From Septoria linicola (lineage: Eukaryota > Ascomycota > Dothideomycetes > Mycosphaerellales > Mycosphaerellaceae), in contig CP099428.1 of NCBI GenBank assembly GCA_024114885.1, positions 1,798,001 through 1,862,000 of the forward strand: 64,000 nt of DNA, in the 5' to 3' direction. A program made the position numbers and the translations under genes. The number at the start of each line of letters is the position of its first letter. Within the stretch, counting starts at the first letter, position 1. Positions 1 through 10,640 of the stretch are shown here, piece by piece. The notes beneath the pieces are model-generated. The model did no database searches, was not told where the DNA came from, and saw nothing but the letters and a program-made list of their open reading frames with translations.

Positions 1-1
1 A

Positions 2-798
2 CCGACCTTCAACCCAAGGTATACTGCTGCTCGACTCCCACAGAATGCTGATACTACTCCATCCGGTACTGTCAGCGGCGCACCTAGCTACAACCCACAG
101 TGGCTCGCTCAGCAGCAGCAGGAGCTGAGCTTCGGCACACCTATGCCCCAGCCAGCCCAGCAACAGCAAGGACCAGAAGAGCGTACTACCCGTCCTGGCC
201 AGGATGGCTTCGCCGAACGTCTGATGAAGAAGCTCGGATGGGAGAAGGGCCAAGGTCTCGGTGCCTCTGGCGAAGGTATAACTACGGCACTGCGGATGCA
301 AGCAGAGAAGCGGAAGAAGAAGTCCGACGCCCAAGGTGGTGGTTATGTCGCACCAGCAGCCATGGGTAAGATCGTTGGTGGCAAGAAGGCAAAGCCAAAG
401 CCTGGTGAGGAGACCGCCGGAGGTGAGCTTGATCAAATGACCGAGGTTGTGAAATTGTCCGGTATGCTCGAGAACATGGACGTCGACCACGCGATCAGAG
501 AGGAAGGCCTCTTGCAGGAAATCGGAACGGAGATGGGGGAATACGGAACCGTGGAGCGAATTTACATCTTCCGGAAAGCGGATGGAGGAGAAGACGACGT
601 GTTCGTAAAGTTCACGTCGCCGTGGTCTGCTCGGAAGTGCCTGAAGGTATGCTCACTGTCTCCGCGTGTCGTCAACAACCACGCCACCAGCTAACCGCAC
701 GCTAGGCAATGGACGGAGCAGAGTTCGTGGAGAACAAGGTGGCGGCCGCCTTCTTCGACGCCGAAAAGTTCGAGCGTGGCGAGTACACCTCGCCGTAG
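2..798 (+). CDS. SPF45/RBM17-like splicing factor, 3' part (G-patch and C-terminal RRM)
   Basis: The reading frame is already open at base 2, so the 5' end lies outside the window. Exons are 2-646 and 706-798; the 59-base intron (GTATGC...CTAG, phase 0) is supported because the RRM continues across it. The visible protein has a low-complexity Gln/Pro stretch, then a G-patch (core KKLGWEKGQGLG), a Lys-rich linker and a C-terminal RRM ending AAAFFDAEKF. This order of G-patch followed by a terminal U2AF-homology-type RRM is that of SPF45 (human RBM17, plant DRT111), which helps choose 3' splice sites in the nucleus. The loop that in SPF45 carries an Arg-X-Phe motif reads AEF here, so the usual Arg appears to be missing. 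Family assignment is secure; the exact binding role is inferred. Confidence 0.85.
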
Positions 799-1015
799 GT
801 GAGTCATTTTTCCCTTTTGTTTTTGATTTTTATCGTGCGTGCGGCATTGGCATTGGGTAAGCATGGACTTTGGCAAGTCCTCAGAGTGATATGTGTAGTA
901 CCATTTGACGTGATGTGAGATTGCCTGGGCAAGCAGATATGGGTCAGGATATTTGTGAGCAAGACGGACATGGCCGGCAACTGCGTGCCTCTGGGCGGAA
1001 ACAGGATCTACGCTA

Positions 1016-1347
1016 ATGGGAGCGAAGACGGACTGGGAGTGGGTAAGATCGATGATTGGAGACAGAATACTAACTAGGCCCAGTACGGCGAGGTCAGAGT
1101 ACCTCACATTCTCGGATGGCGTGGTCGGGCGGTGCAGGTGGAGTACATGCTCCGCCGGGAGGGTGCCCACCGCGGCCTCCAGGCATTGGAGGAGGAGGAG
1201 GAAGAGGAGGAAGAGGAGGAGGAGAAAGGTCCCCTCTGGTGGGAGAGGTCGGCCATCGTGGCCAAAGAGCTCGAGGAGCTCGAAGAGCAGCTCCGTGGGC
1301 AGTGGGTTCAGCACGTGGCTGACCTGCTCTGCCCGCGCCCGCAGTAG
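1016..1347 (+). CDS. possible small hypothetical protein with a poly-Glu tract
   Basis: No family is recognised. An open frame reads through a block beginning YGEVRVPHILGW, then a run of about 12 Glu residues, then a Glu/Leu helix, and stops at 1345-1347. An upstream exon from the ATG at 1016 (MGAKTDWEW) can be joined by an intron at 1043-1083 that has GTAAG, ACTAAC and CAG. That intron would be only 41 bases, short for a fungus, so the model is doubtful. The Glu run comes from a GAG/GAA microsatellite. The reverse-strand frame over the same bases is poly-Leu and is taken as a shadow. It could instead be the 3' end of a longer spliced gene, or non-coding. Confidence 0.3.
1189..1226 (+). repeat. 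GAG/GAA trinucleotide microsatellite
   Basis: An almost pure run of GAG with occasional GAA, about 38 bases. It would encode poly-Glu if the overlapping plus-strand frame is translated. Confidence 0.8.
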
Positions 1348-1399
1348 AACGGGAAAACGAAACGATTGAACATGTGCATTGCTTCCTCTTCCTTTCTTC

Positions 1400-1612
1400 T
1401 CACTTGTCTCTCCGCGTTAAAAGACAGACAGCTAAGCCAACAGAAAGGACTACGGCCCAGACATAGAAGCGGTAGATCAACGGCGCAACATTCCCGACCT
1501 CGCTCAAACAATATCCAACGATTGTGCTACCAAAACCACCTATGACAGCCATATTCCATCGCCAGAAGCTCAGAGAGGTTATGATACCTGTGATACACTC
1601 ACTTCCAAACAT
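1400..1612 (-). CDS. possible C-terminal exon of a small membrane protein
   Basis: A minus-strand frame of about 70 codons holds two hydrophobic stretches (around MAVIGGFGSTIVGYCL and YVWAVVLSVGLAVCLL) and ends in the basic tail RRDK. That looks like two membrane helices with a positive cytosolic end. There is no convincing in-frame ATG at its start, and I could not find a phase-compatible upstream exon, although hydrophobic frames continue to about 1700. No family is recognised. It may be the end of a spliced gene or chance. Confidence 0.25.
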   Translation of the reverse strand: MFGSECITGIITSLSFWRWNMAVIGGFGSTIVGYCLSEVGNVAPLIYRFYVWAVVLSVGLAVCLLTRRDK

Positions 1613-2492
1613 ACATCGTGAGTACTGCCTTCACAAAACTCCACTTAATGATGAGATGGAACGAGCTCACATGTGCAATGCTCCGCTCCTCATGTTTCTC
1701 TGCAATAACACGGCAACTCAGCCAACGGACAGAAGTATGAGCGAGATTTGAGCGAAAGCACCCTGCGAGAGTGCTAGGTCCGAGCGTCGCTCTGGAACGC
1801 ATCGACGATCATGCCATCAGGGCGACCGACCTACTAATAACCTCCGGATTGAGGCTTTGCAGACAGACGCAGAGATCGATACATCCTTGATATTTTGCCT
1901 GCTCGTTTCTCGGGGGGAATTGCTAATAAAATTGCTTATGCTCACAGATCGAACAACCAACCAACCAACCAAGATAGATTTTCCGGAACAACAACGAATC
2001 TCAGAGAGCTTTTTTCCCATGGAAACCGCCGGATCGGATCTCTCAGAGCTATTGTCAATCAACAGCCCAGCCCAAGCCCATTTCCATTTCGCAGGCATCC
2101 GAGTAAGAAGATTATTAAACTCGGCTGTTGTTGTTGTTGTGGCGGCAGAGATTAAGTTTTGTGGCCGATACATCAAGATACCACACCACGAGTTGAGCAT
2201 TTCGTCTCCTAAAAAAAGGGGGAAGAAAGTCGTCACTACAACTAACTCTGCATGCAATACGAAAAATTTCTACGGTCCCGGAAGCGCTGATTGTGCACAA
2301 GCTGGTGTAGCTGAAGCGCTGGGGCGGAGACCAGAATCATTGACGATTGAATTGCTTCCTCCTGGTCATCGGGGAATCCAATAGCCGGGAAGGGCACCAT
2401 CAGGTCGATTAGAGACTGTCTCTCTCTCCCGCACATCGTCGGTTTCGGCGATATTTCCTGCAGTGGCTGGACGTCGTATCCTTCCTGGAACG
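1613..2492. other. intergenic, no supported gene
   Basis: Open frames occur on both strands but show no recognisable domain, no consistent splicing and simple-sequence content: a CCAA tetramer run near 1950-1968 and a TTG run near 2126-2140. Confidence 0.5.
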
Positions 2493-4678
2493 TTATCCTC
2501 GCCAGTCTGCTCGAGAATGCGAGTCCATATCTTGTCGGGTATCTATCTCATCTTGCTCAATTATCGATAGTAGAACGAACCATCTCGATCGGTTAGTGGC
2601 GGCTTTGTACGCGGTCGCCCAGGCCTCCTTTGTGAAAAGCTCCAGGCAAGGTGGGCAGGTTCCGCAGTTCCTGCATCCACGTTCACACCATTCGCCAGAG
2701 ATCGGAACAAAGGTCTCGTTGGTGGGCGGTGATATTTCTGGCCGCATGTCGTATCTGTCTGGTGGGATATGGAGGTCAATAGGCTGATGGTAGCTGTTGA
2801 CATTGACTCTGCTTCGGACCTCGATGCCACGTTCATGAGCGGCTTGGATTGATTTTTTTTGCAGCCACAGCTTGGGACCTCGTTCGTCTGCTAGGTCGTG
2901 ACGAGGGATTTGGGGCCACGGGTCGATGTAGATGACGCGCAGATTTGGGTAGACGTATGGAGCTTGTTGTTCGGCGTATTGGTCTTCATCTCCGGTCTCG
3001 ACTTGCTCGTGTTGGTCGAGATCCTCCGAATTTCGACGTGGAGAACCAGGTCCCTCTCCATCATCTGTTTCATCGACGACATTGTCGTCGCCCTCCTCTT
3101 TTTGCTTTTCTTCTTGCCCTTCTACTTTCTCACCTTCGTCGTCCTCGTCGTCACAAACTTCAACTCGCCCGCTGATCATTGCAGCAAGTGCATCGTCGAA
3201 CCAATCTGCGGTTTGGGCAAGCGGAATGTCATCTTCCCCAAGAAACGAGCCCAAGTGAGCAAAGTCCCCGACAAAGACGAGGACTTCCAAGGTAGAAGGC
3301 AACGGCGAATCATCTCCGGGCAGCATCACATATCGAACGCATCGCTCTCTCGGTTCTGGATAACGGTCCTTGTCGCTGTGGAACATGGAGCCCAATGCAA
3401 GATCACTGACAACGAGAGTGACATTTCGAAGGTCGACACCACTATTGTAGCCTCCAAGGACCTCGGGGTAGAAGAGACCACAGCGATCTCCCCGCAGGTC
3501 CGAGCCCTTCCGATCCGTAGACCATGAGACTTTGGAGATTAGTACAGTGCTCTCGTGCCAGCTCGACCAGGTTGTCCATGTTATTCTGGGCTCCGCCGCG
3601 GAATGCCAGGCTAGTCAACTGTTGTCCATAGTCAGTTCTTTGCTCGTATGGGCTATCACGTCTGCCGCGAATGGTAGTAGCTACCTGATCTTTGCAAGCC
3701 TCCATAAGCTTGCTCCAGGTCTCCGTGTCGACCTCGTTGACCTGGTCCAGAAAGAGGTGCCGCAGAGACGAGCAGCCAGGCTCGATAGGATACGTCTCCT
3801 CCCCATCCGCATCCCGTTGAGACAGTGCGTACAAGTATAGCGACTCCAGATTTGGCAAATTCAGTAATCTTTGCCAGAAACTCGGGCTCGTAGCAGTCCG
3901 GATACTCTGGTCGATCCAGCCACGTGCCAGTTTCGACGCCGATTGCGAGATGTCGAAGAGACTGCAGACCTGGTGGCCAACACATCACATCACATCCCGT
4001 CCTCGACAACTCATGATGAACTCGCAGAGCCAGTATAGACTCCTGCTTTCAAATGGTATTCCCATCAAGCGCTTCTCCATTGACGCCTCGAGCATAGTAG
4101 ACGCTGTCCAAGCGAGGACACATGACCATCAGAAGAGCTTTGGCAAAGCCATCGTCTCCATCGGCAAGCTCACCGTGAGCGTTCTGTCGAAGATAGCTCC
4201 CTTCGTCAAAATCGTCAAGGTATCGGGCTGCTAAACTTATATACTTGTCAATTTCACCTTGTGCAAACGACCAGTTTAGTGCCGGTTGATTTTCGAAACG
4301 GTCGTCACTGTTTCTGATATCACTCATGTCCGGTCGCCAGTCTGCCCAAGTGGATCGTGCGCTCCAGATGCTGTGACTACGTATTAGTGTTTGATGCTCG
4401 TTCGTAGCAGGAACGATCGAGCTCACCGAATGCTTCTCACATGATATGTATGCCGTGATCGGATCTGTCCAAATTTTCCTCAGCAAGTCAGGTATCGTGT
4501 TTGGGAGCAGGTCGCAGTATGAAGACTGTGCAGCTGCTGCTCGATGGCGCTTGATGATGCCTCTGAGAGCTCCAGCAATGTAGCTGCAGGTGCAGATCAG
4601 ATCCATGTGTGAAGCAGGGTCTGTCAACTCTGCGATATGCGCAACGAGTTCTGCTGGTAATGTCGTCAGAGTCGCCAT
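2493..4678 (-). CDS. F-box/LRR-like protein, reading frame interrupted
   Basis: The ATG at 4678 opens MATLTTLPAELVAHIAEL, an N-terminal F-box-like segment typical of fungal F-box proteins that recruit substrates to SCF ubiquitin ligases. Leucine-rich segments follow (LQSLRHLAIG; LPNLESLYLYAL; CSSLRHLFLDQV; NLQSLMVYG), then a long acidic Glu/Asp stretch and a Cys-rich block CERGCRNCGTCPPC near the end. The parts lie in three different frames. There is an in-frame TGA at 4049-4051 (removable only by a weak 45-base GTCAAT...GCAG intron), a +1 shift near 3880-3900, and another near 3490-3525, with no good splice sites at the two shifts. It is either a decaying gene or one with sequence errors. 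The F-box call is by resemblance only. Confidence 0.55.
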
Positions 4679-4796
4679 GTTTTGCTTAGATTGAGAATGT
4701 CGTTGTCGTAACAAGGCTATATGTGCAGCAGCCTGCCAACTCCAGCCGCTTATCCCGCTATGCATACATATCTCCCAATGCACTGATCAGTCTTCC

Positions 4797-5594
4797 CTAG
4801 GTGAGCTTCTGCTTGATGAAGAAAGCGCGCAAATAGCTCAATTGCCATGCGCAGGTCAAAGCCAACACCACAATCTGGATGAATGTCCACCTGACCACTC
4901 GCGAGTTGACATTCTCACTCTGATCTCTGAACTCTGCTTCTCTTTCTCGTTGGAAGATCTGCTCTCTCCGTACGTCTTGCAGCCTGGCGTTCAAATCTTT
5001 GACCTTCGATGCGACTTCGTTCAGTTTGTCCTTGTCGGTGCTCTCGATTTGTGACGTTTCGCCAATGGCCATGTCGAGTTCGAACTTGACGCCTCCGACA
5101 TGCGCGCCATTGTAGGAGATGCCGGAGGAGGAGTGGACGTTGGTGGGCGTGAAGCATAGACGGTGCTCACCCGAGTCGGCGGCTGTGAAGGTGAATTTGC
5201 CATCGGATCGGCCGCGCTGGGAGACGACACGGTGGTCATTATGGAAGAGCTCGTCGACGGTTATGTAGATGCCCTGGGGGAAGGATTGCTGTCAGAAGTT
5301 GTTCCGCGAATGCATTTGTTTGCGAAGGCAGGTCATACCATGTCATTGTTGTGCTCGTACTGTCGCGAGTTGTGGTTGTATTGTGTCGCCTTGAAGTGGC
5401 CTATTCATACGACTTAGTTCCATTCTACATCTCCAGCTCTGGTCTGTTCCATGCTCCTGCTCCTGCTCACCAACAACCAAAGTGTCCTTGGGAAGCACCT
5501 CGAAGAAGCATTTTTGCGAGGGCCCGTCAATGTAAAAGTACAGAGCCTCTGCGCAGCTCATAAAGAGCGCGAGGCTGCTCAAGATCGACTTCAT
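4797..5594 (-). CDS. p24-family (emp24/gp25L) ER-Golgi cargo receptor, Erp type
   Basis: Exons on the minus strand are 5471-5594, 5339-5400 and 4797-5273, with introns of 70 and 65 bases and a total of 220 residues. The protein has a signal peptide (MKSILSSLALFMSCAEA), a lumenal GOLD domain (beginning LYFYIDGPSQKCFFE, with GEHRLCFTPTN near its end), a charged coiled-coil neck (about residues 130-180), one membrane helix, and a short cytosolic tail ending RAFFIKQKLT. The FF and basic residues fit COPII/COPI binding. p24 proteins cycle between ER and Golgi in hetero-oligomers and sort GPI-anchored and other cargo. The small middle exon restores the conserved GOLD segment that is lost if the introns are read through. 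It is most like the Erp1/Erp5/Erp6 branch; the exact paralogue is not resolved. Confidence 0.9.
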
Positions 5595-6138
5595 GGCGGG
5601 GGAAGACAATGCTCTAAAGAGTGTGTGTTGAGAAGTCAGCAGCAATGGCTCCGCGAAAGAAGTCAGTTCTGGATCGCGTGTCCATATCGCGCAGGGGTTC
5701 CTCGCACCTTTCGCACTTCAGGGATCACGCCAAGCCAGGCTGCGCTAACTAGTGTCCCGAGCCTCCATCTGCCTCCCGCAAGCAAGTCTCCATCTCTTGC
5801 TTCCTATTGCAAACACCGCACTACACACGCCGCCTACATACAGCGACACAGCAAGTCCCGGCGTGCTGCATACGCACACCTGACACAAGAAGGATGCGCC
5901 ATCTCTCGCCGATGCAGCATGTCACACCGGTGAGCTTGCTTGATTGGCTATGCCTTGTCGTCTTGACTTTGATGCTGCAGCTATGGATACGACGCTGCTG
6001 CCTTGATCTGGCAGTACAGTCACTTTGTCCGGTATAAGTTTGCTCTGTTGAGCGAAACGTTGACCTCTATCGACATTTTGCAATTCGCCTCCTCTACCTT
6101 CCTTCTCTCATTTCCCTCATTCTTCACAACAAACCACC
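5595..6138. other. divergent intergenic region with pyrimidine-rich leader
   Basis: This separates the minus-strand p24 gene from the plus-strand AAA ATPase, so it should hold both promoters. Bases about 6085-6138 are a C/T-rich tract ending in CCACCATGG, a strong start context. No gene is seen. Confidence 0.5.
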
Positions 6139-7716
6139 ATGGGCGACCCAGGCCAATCGAGCATCAGCACAACAACAATTTTTGAGCTTTTCAAATCAAA
6201 CTTCACACGCCCTCACGAATATGGTGAGCTCATTGTCCACGATGCTCTTCGAAACCTGTACCCAGCTCAGCATATCACTGTGGTAAAGGACTCAGACGCG
6301 AATCTCTTCGACTATGCCGATGCAGGCCATGCAGAGGCAAAGCTGCTGCGAGACGATGACGACTTCTTGGCTCTTCGCCATTATGCTGCACCCGCTACAC
6401 GTATGGAGGGAGGAGACGGCAAGCTCTCAGAGAGAGTCCGCTTTGGCATGTACGCCTACAGGCATCAAAGCAACGAATTTATAATCTTGCGCGCGGAGTG
6501 GTACCTGCAATATGGCTACGACCACCGCCAAAAAATGAACTTCATTCTTTCGCCCAAGGCTGCTAATGGGCGCCAAGATCACTCGGCAGCCGCCGACCAA
6601 CTCGTCACTGCCGCCGGAAAGTGGTCTGCCGAATTGCACGATGAGGTGTACGTCTTCGATCAGGGTAGCTGGTTCAAGGACAAGTCGCTTTGGACTGCCG
6701 TACAGACTGCAACATGGGACGATGTCATCCTAGACCCGGAGATGAAGGCCAACATCATCAAGGATGTAGAGGGCTTCTTCGCATCTCGAGCCATCTACGA
6801 GGAATACTCGGTGCCTTGGAAAAGAGGCCTGATCTTCCACGGTACACCTGGCTGCGGCAAGACCATCAGTATCAAAGCTTTGATGAACTCACTCCAGCAG
6901 TCAGACGTTGTCAGCTTGTATGTCAAGACCCTCAGCGCATGCCAGGGAGAAGAATACTCCATTCGAGCCATATTCTCCATGGCTCGCAAGATGGCGCCCT
7001 GTATGCTCATCTTTGAAGACCTCGACAGTCTGGTGGTGGACAAAGTTCGCAGCTACTTCTTGAACGAGGTCGACGGTCTCGAGCGCAATGATGGCATTCT
7101 CATGTGTGGATCTACTAACCATCTCGAGAAGCTTGACCCTGCCATCAGCAAGAGACCAAGCCGATTCGACCGCAAATATCACTTCCGTCTACCGGGCGAG
7201 CAAGAGAGAATGGCATACTGCAACTACTGGCGAAAGAAGCTCGAAAAGAACAGCAACATCGAATACCACGAGGACATTGCTGGCATTCTCGCACACCTCA
7301 CTGAAGGCTTCAGCTTCGCCTACCTGAAGGAGCTGTTTGTACAGACTCTACTCACCATCGTGGGTGGTCGCGCCGATGCAGATGAGGAGGATGATTACGA
7401 CCACATCTCCGAAGCTGTCAAAGACTCGGAAGCGTTCGATACTGTCACAGGTGCTGGGTCAATCGATGGCGAGGAAGCAGTCATTTCAGAGCAGACTCCG
7501 TCGAATCGACAAATACCAGATGTCACGATTCCAGACCATCTACAGAGCAATACGCTCATGCGTGTCCTACACAGACAGGTCAAAGTCCTCTGGCGAGAGA
7601 TGGACAACACAACAGACGAGATTCACGACAAGCCGAAAGTGGGTACGAGCGATAGAGCTGCACGATTGGCTGGTCGGCGTAGGATCAGAAGAGAAGTTCA
7701 GGCGACCCCTATCTAA
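6139..7716 (+). CDS. AAA-family ATPase, BCS1-like core
   Basis: A single exon of 525 residues whose ATG lies in an ideal CCACCATGG context. The ATPase core has Walker A GTPGCGKT at residues 235-242, Walker B LIFED near 290-294, and the later segment SKRPSRFDRKYHFRLP, which fits the Arg-finger/sensor region. The lead-in PWKRGLIFHGTPGCGKT resembles the BCS1/SpoVK group of AAA proteins. No BCS1-type N-terminal membrane and import segment is evident, so a role as the mitochondrial Rieske-protein translocase is not claimed. The N-terminal ~200 residues and the acidic C-terminal extension are lineage-specific. Expected activity is ATP-driven remodelling of an unknown protein or membrane target. Confidence 0.85.
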   Translation: MGDPGQSSISTTTIFELFKSNFTRPHEYGELIVHDALRNLYPAQHITVVKDSDANLFDYADAGHAEAKLLRDDDDFLALRHYAAPATRMEGGDGKLSERVRFGMYAYRHQSNEFIILRAEWYLQYGYDHRQKMNFILSPKAANGRQDHSAAADQLVTAAGKWSAELHDEVYVFDQGSWFKDKSLWTAVQTATWDDVILDPEMKANIIKDVEGFFASRAIYEEYSVPWKRGLIFHGTPGCGKTISIKALMNSLQQSDVVSLYVKTLSACQGEEYSIRAIFSMARKMAPCMLIFEDLDSLVVDKVRSYFLNEVDGLERNDGILMCGSTNHLEKLDPAISKRPSRFDRKYHFRLPGEQERMAYCNYWRKKLEKNSNIEYHEDIAGILAHLTEGFSFAYLKELFVQTLLTIVGGRADADEEDDYDHISEAVKDSEAFDTVTGAGSIDGEEAVISEQTPSNRQIPDVTIPDHLQSNTLMRVLHRQVKVLWREMDNTTDEIHDKPKVGTSDRAARLAGRRRIRREVQATPI

Positions 7717-8655
7717 GAGCATATCGGCTCGACAAGAAGTTTGACAAGATATCTGCAGAGGGGGAAACAGAGCAAGATCCTCGTACATACCAGACACGAG
7801 AATGGCACGAGATGAGCATCAGCTTTCACTCAAGGATAAAATGTGAACCCACAATCTGCCACCACCACACTGTTCACCTTCCACCAAGCTAATGGCATAC
7901 TCCATCTCAGCCCTTTCTTCCCTCCGCCATATTATTCCCTTGCTCACTTTCTGCGCGCATGATCGAAAAGCATTGCACTCTATGCACTCGTCCGAGAGTC
8001 AAGTCGTGGCCCATTTCCCTGATGCGACTATTTCATCAGAAGAAAGCTCAATGCTACGTGTAGTCACTGTATCGCAGCAATGAGAATAATGCCATCTGTT
8101 TGATATTCCGTCAAGACGAGAAAGTCCGGAACACTTCGGACCTCATCCCTACCAGCCTACTTTACCCGCTTCCGAAGAGCTACAACAGCTTCTTGTTCCA
8201 ACTTCACCTCCTGATTGCAGCGATCATTCGCTATACCGCAGATCTACCTACTGCTTTGGCATGGGCAGCTCGAGGTGTAGTCCGAGCAGGAGATGTCAGC
8301 CAATAGCACGACTTCCTCCACGTTCCATCGCTGATCGAGGTCAGTAGACCTATAGGCAGTTCTCGTAGACTGATAGGAGGTACCAGACGCGCAATGCCAT
8401 GCTACACATACCCGAACATGCCCGTCAGGAGACACTGCGATCATGACTGTCCAACCCTACATGTCTGACCGGACGAAAGGCTCACATCTCATACTCCAAA
8501 GCTAGGCAACAAAGCATATGAGCCCGCCCACATCTCGCCACATCCATAGCTATTGACCAAAGCTTACAGCCGACACTCCATCTGTTGAATTATCCAACAT
8601 CAAAATGCCCACCAAAAAAGCCCTCCAAACCTCCGTCCTCTCCCTATAAAGCGAC
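7717..8655. other. intergenic, nothing recognised
   Basis: Only short frames without domains or coherent splicing; presumably the 3' end of the ATPase transcript and regulatory DNA of the next gene. Confidence 0.4.
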
Positions 8656-9078
8656 ATGCCCTTCCTCCTCGGCCGCAAAGCAGTCTCCACCACATCACAA
8701 CCCATCGCCAGCGCTGCGACTCGTCCAGCAGCTGCAGCAATCAATTCATTGGACAGAATCGCCACTACAGCACTGAAAGCCAAAGCCCTCGAACAAAAGT
8801 CATCTTCGCCAAGATCTTCAACATCCACTGCAGCGACGACCGAATCCCAACAACAGCACATTCCAACACCAGAGACGTTCCGCACCTGGAGAGTCACCCA
8901 ACCACAACATTGGTCTGATGGATTGATTCGGCCTCCTTCACAGCTCATAGAAGCTACTACTGGCACTGGTACTGCTGCTGCGAATACAAGGGCCGTGGCG
9001 TCTCCGCATTGGGCGAGGTTGCCTTTGCGTGGGGTTGTGGGGAGTGGGAGTGGACGTCAGCAGGTTCTGGGGAAGTGA
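8656..9078 (+). CDS. small hypothetical protein, Ala/Thr/Ser-rich
   Basis: A 140-residue uninterrupted frame starts at ATG 8656 (MPFLLGRKAV). It is rich in Ala, Ser, Thr and Gln, with an N-terminal half that has few acidic residues and scattered Arg/Lys, so a mitochondrial presequence is possible. The middle has WRVTQPQHWSDG, which is less biased than the rest. No family or motif is recognised. Composition alone could give such a frame by chance. Confidence 0.35.
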   Translation: MPFLLGRKAVSTTSQPIASAATRPAAAAINSLDRIATTALKAKALEQKSSSPRSSTSTAATTESQQQHIPTPETFRTWRVTQPQHWSDGLIRPPSQLIEATTGTGTAAANTRAVASPHWARLPLRGVVGSGSGRQQVLGK

Positions 9079-9976
9079 GTGAGAAGAGTAATGGAAGGGA
9101 GAGAGGACTGGCGAAAGGAGAAGACTGGAGAAGGGACGAGAATGGCTCGGAAGGGGAGAGGGACAGGGGGTGGTGGAGTTTGGTGTGATGTTGGAATTTG
9201 GCTAGGTTCATGAAGGGGGTGGTCTGGGCTTTAGGCTGGCTGTACGTTGCTGAGGTGTAAAGTTTTAGATGTATTGGATGATGCACGTCTTCTGATCGAT
9301 GAACGGGGGTTGTTTTGTTGCCTCGTGTTTCATTCTCATGTGGAGCGGATGTAATGCGGAGAGTAGTTAAGCACTGTTTGGTTGGTTGTTTGTTCGAATA
9401 AGCTTTCCGTCCATATATACCTCTCCCCATGCGGGCCCGACCCACTGCCCATTGTCGAACAGCTACTATGATCGTGTCGATCGAAATAAGTGCTCGCTCT
9501 CGTTGTCGTGTCTTCGTTGTACCCGTGCCAACTCGTGCAAGCCTCAGGCCTTCGATCGTTGATCCAGCTCCGTGTCATCCCACTTCGTAGCTAGTCGTGC
9601 TCGTGAGATATCGGAATGCAGGTCAAGGGGAGTTTGAGGACTCCTGGTATGGGCAACGGGAGTAGCATAAGTACATGTGAAGTTCACGTCTACTCTTCCA
9701 CCATCAGTTCATCTGCCCAATCTGCAATCAGCTGTCAAGAGATCAAAGTCCAACAAGCTATCTACTTCGCACTAAGCCACCTTACACACCAGTCCCAAAT
9801 CCCGTCAAAGCAAACAACACTATCGGCTTGGTCAGCCTTTACCATCCATTCCACCGCACAAGCACTGTCGTCACCACAAATCACTCACCAACCAGCCTCT
9901 CTTGGCCCAACAATACCAATCTAAATATCGACAGCCTCCACCTCGATCCCAATCTGACACTTCAGATCCCCACAGC
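9079..9976. other. intergenic, nothing recognised
   Basis: G-rich plus-strand text around 9060-9200 (C-rich on the minus strand) yields a biased minus-strand frame, but there is no domain or start context that supports a gene. Confidence 0.4.
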
Positions 9977-10388
9977 ATGGCGCCAGTCAGATACCGCTAC
10001 GTCTCCGAGCGAGACATCCAGTCTCAAGAAGCCCGATCCGCATCGTAAGTCCTTTCCCACCACATCCTCCCCTCCTCCCACCCAGGAACTAAGTCTTGTC
10101 CCATCCAGATCCTCCCCACCCCGCCCCTCCAACGGCGCAATCGCTAACTACCACAATCTCATGCGTGCCTCTGAAGCGCTTCTCCAAAAGCAACAGAGTC
10201 AAAGTGTGATGTACCAGACTCTTTTGCAGAAATTGGTGGTCTCGCAATGGAAGGACTGCGTCGAGAGGAAGAAGCGCTTGGCGTGGAAGGTGTTGGTTGC
10301 GTTGAGGATGAAGGCGCTGAGTCGTGGGTTGACGCCGGAGCCGAGGACGTGGGAGGAGGAGGCGGGGCAGTTGTCTTTGGTTTCTTGA
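9977..10388 (+). CDS. small hypothetical protein, two exons
   Basis: Exons are 9977-10044 and 10109-10388, joined by a 64-base intron (GTAAGT...CCAG) that removes an in-frame TAA and keeps the frame, giving 115 residues from MAPVRYRYVSERDIQSQ. The protein is hydrophilic. A short Ser/Pro linker is followed by a predicted helical region with many Gln, Lys and Arg (MRASEALLQKQQ; QWKDCVERKKRLAWKVL). No known domain was recognised. The clean canonical intron and non-repetitive C-terminal helix make a real gene likely. Function is unknown. Confidence 0.6.
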
Positions 10389-10640
10389 GCCTTTATGAAG
10401 GGGTTGTGCTGGGGTTGTGGGTTGGGTTGGTGTTGGGTTCTGGAGGTGGCGTTGGAGGGTGTATTTGTAGCAACATGTGCAAATGATTCAGTCTTCTGGT
10501 TCCGTATGATTCGTTTCGCTGGGATTGGTCGGACCAGATCTCCAGTTCATGTTCCCCTTCCCCTTATCGTCTGTATGACGTTGTGAATATGTTTGTGCAG
10601 CTTGCAGATAGATCGTGTGAGCCCTCAGTCCAGCCAATTT

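Noticed and set aside
691..1314. Minus-strand frame of about 200 codons with a poly-Leu run
   Set aside because: It is the complement of the GAG microsatellite and of the SPF45 exon; no domain and no independent support.
1817..2384. Overlapping frames on both strands of 146-175 codons
   Set aside because: Simple-sequence composition, no domain, and neither connects to a neighbouring exon.
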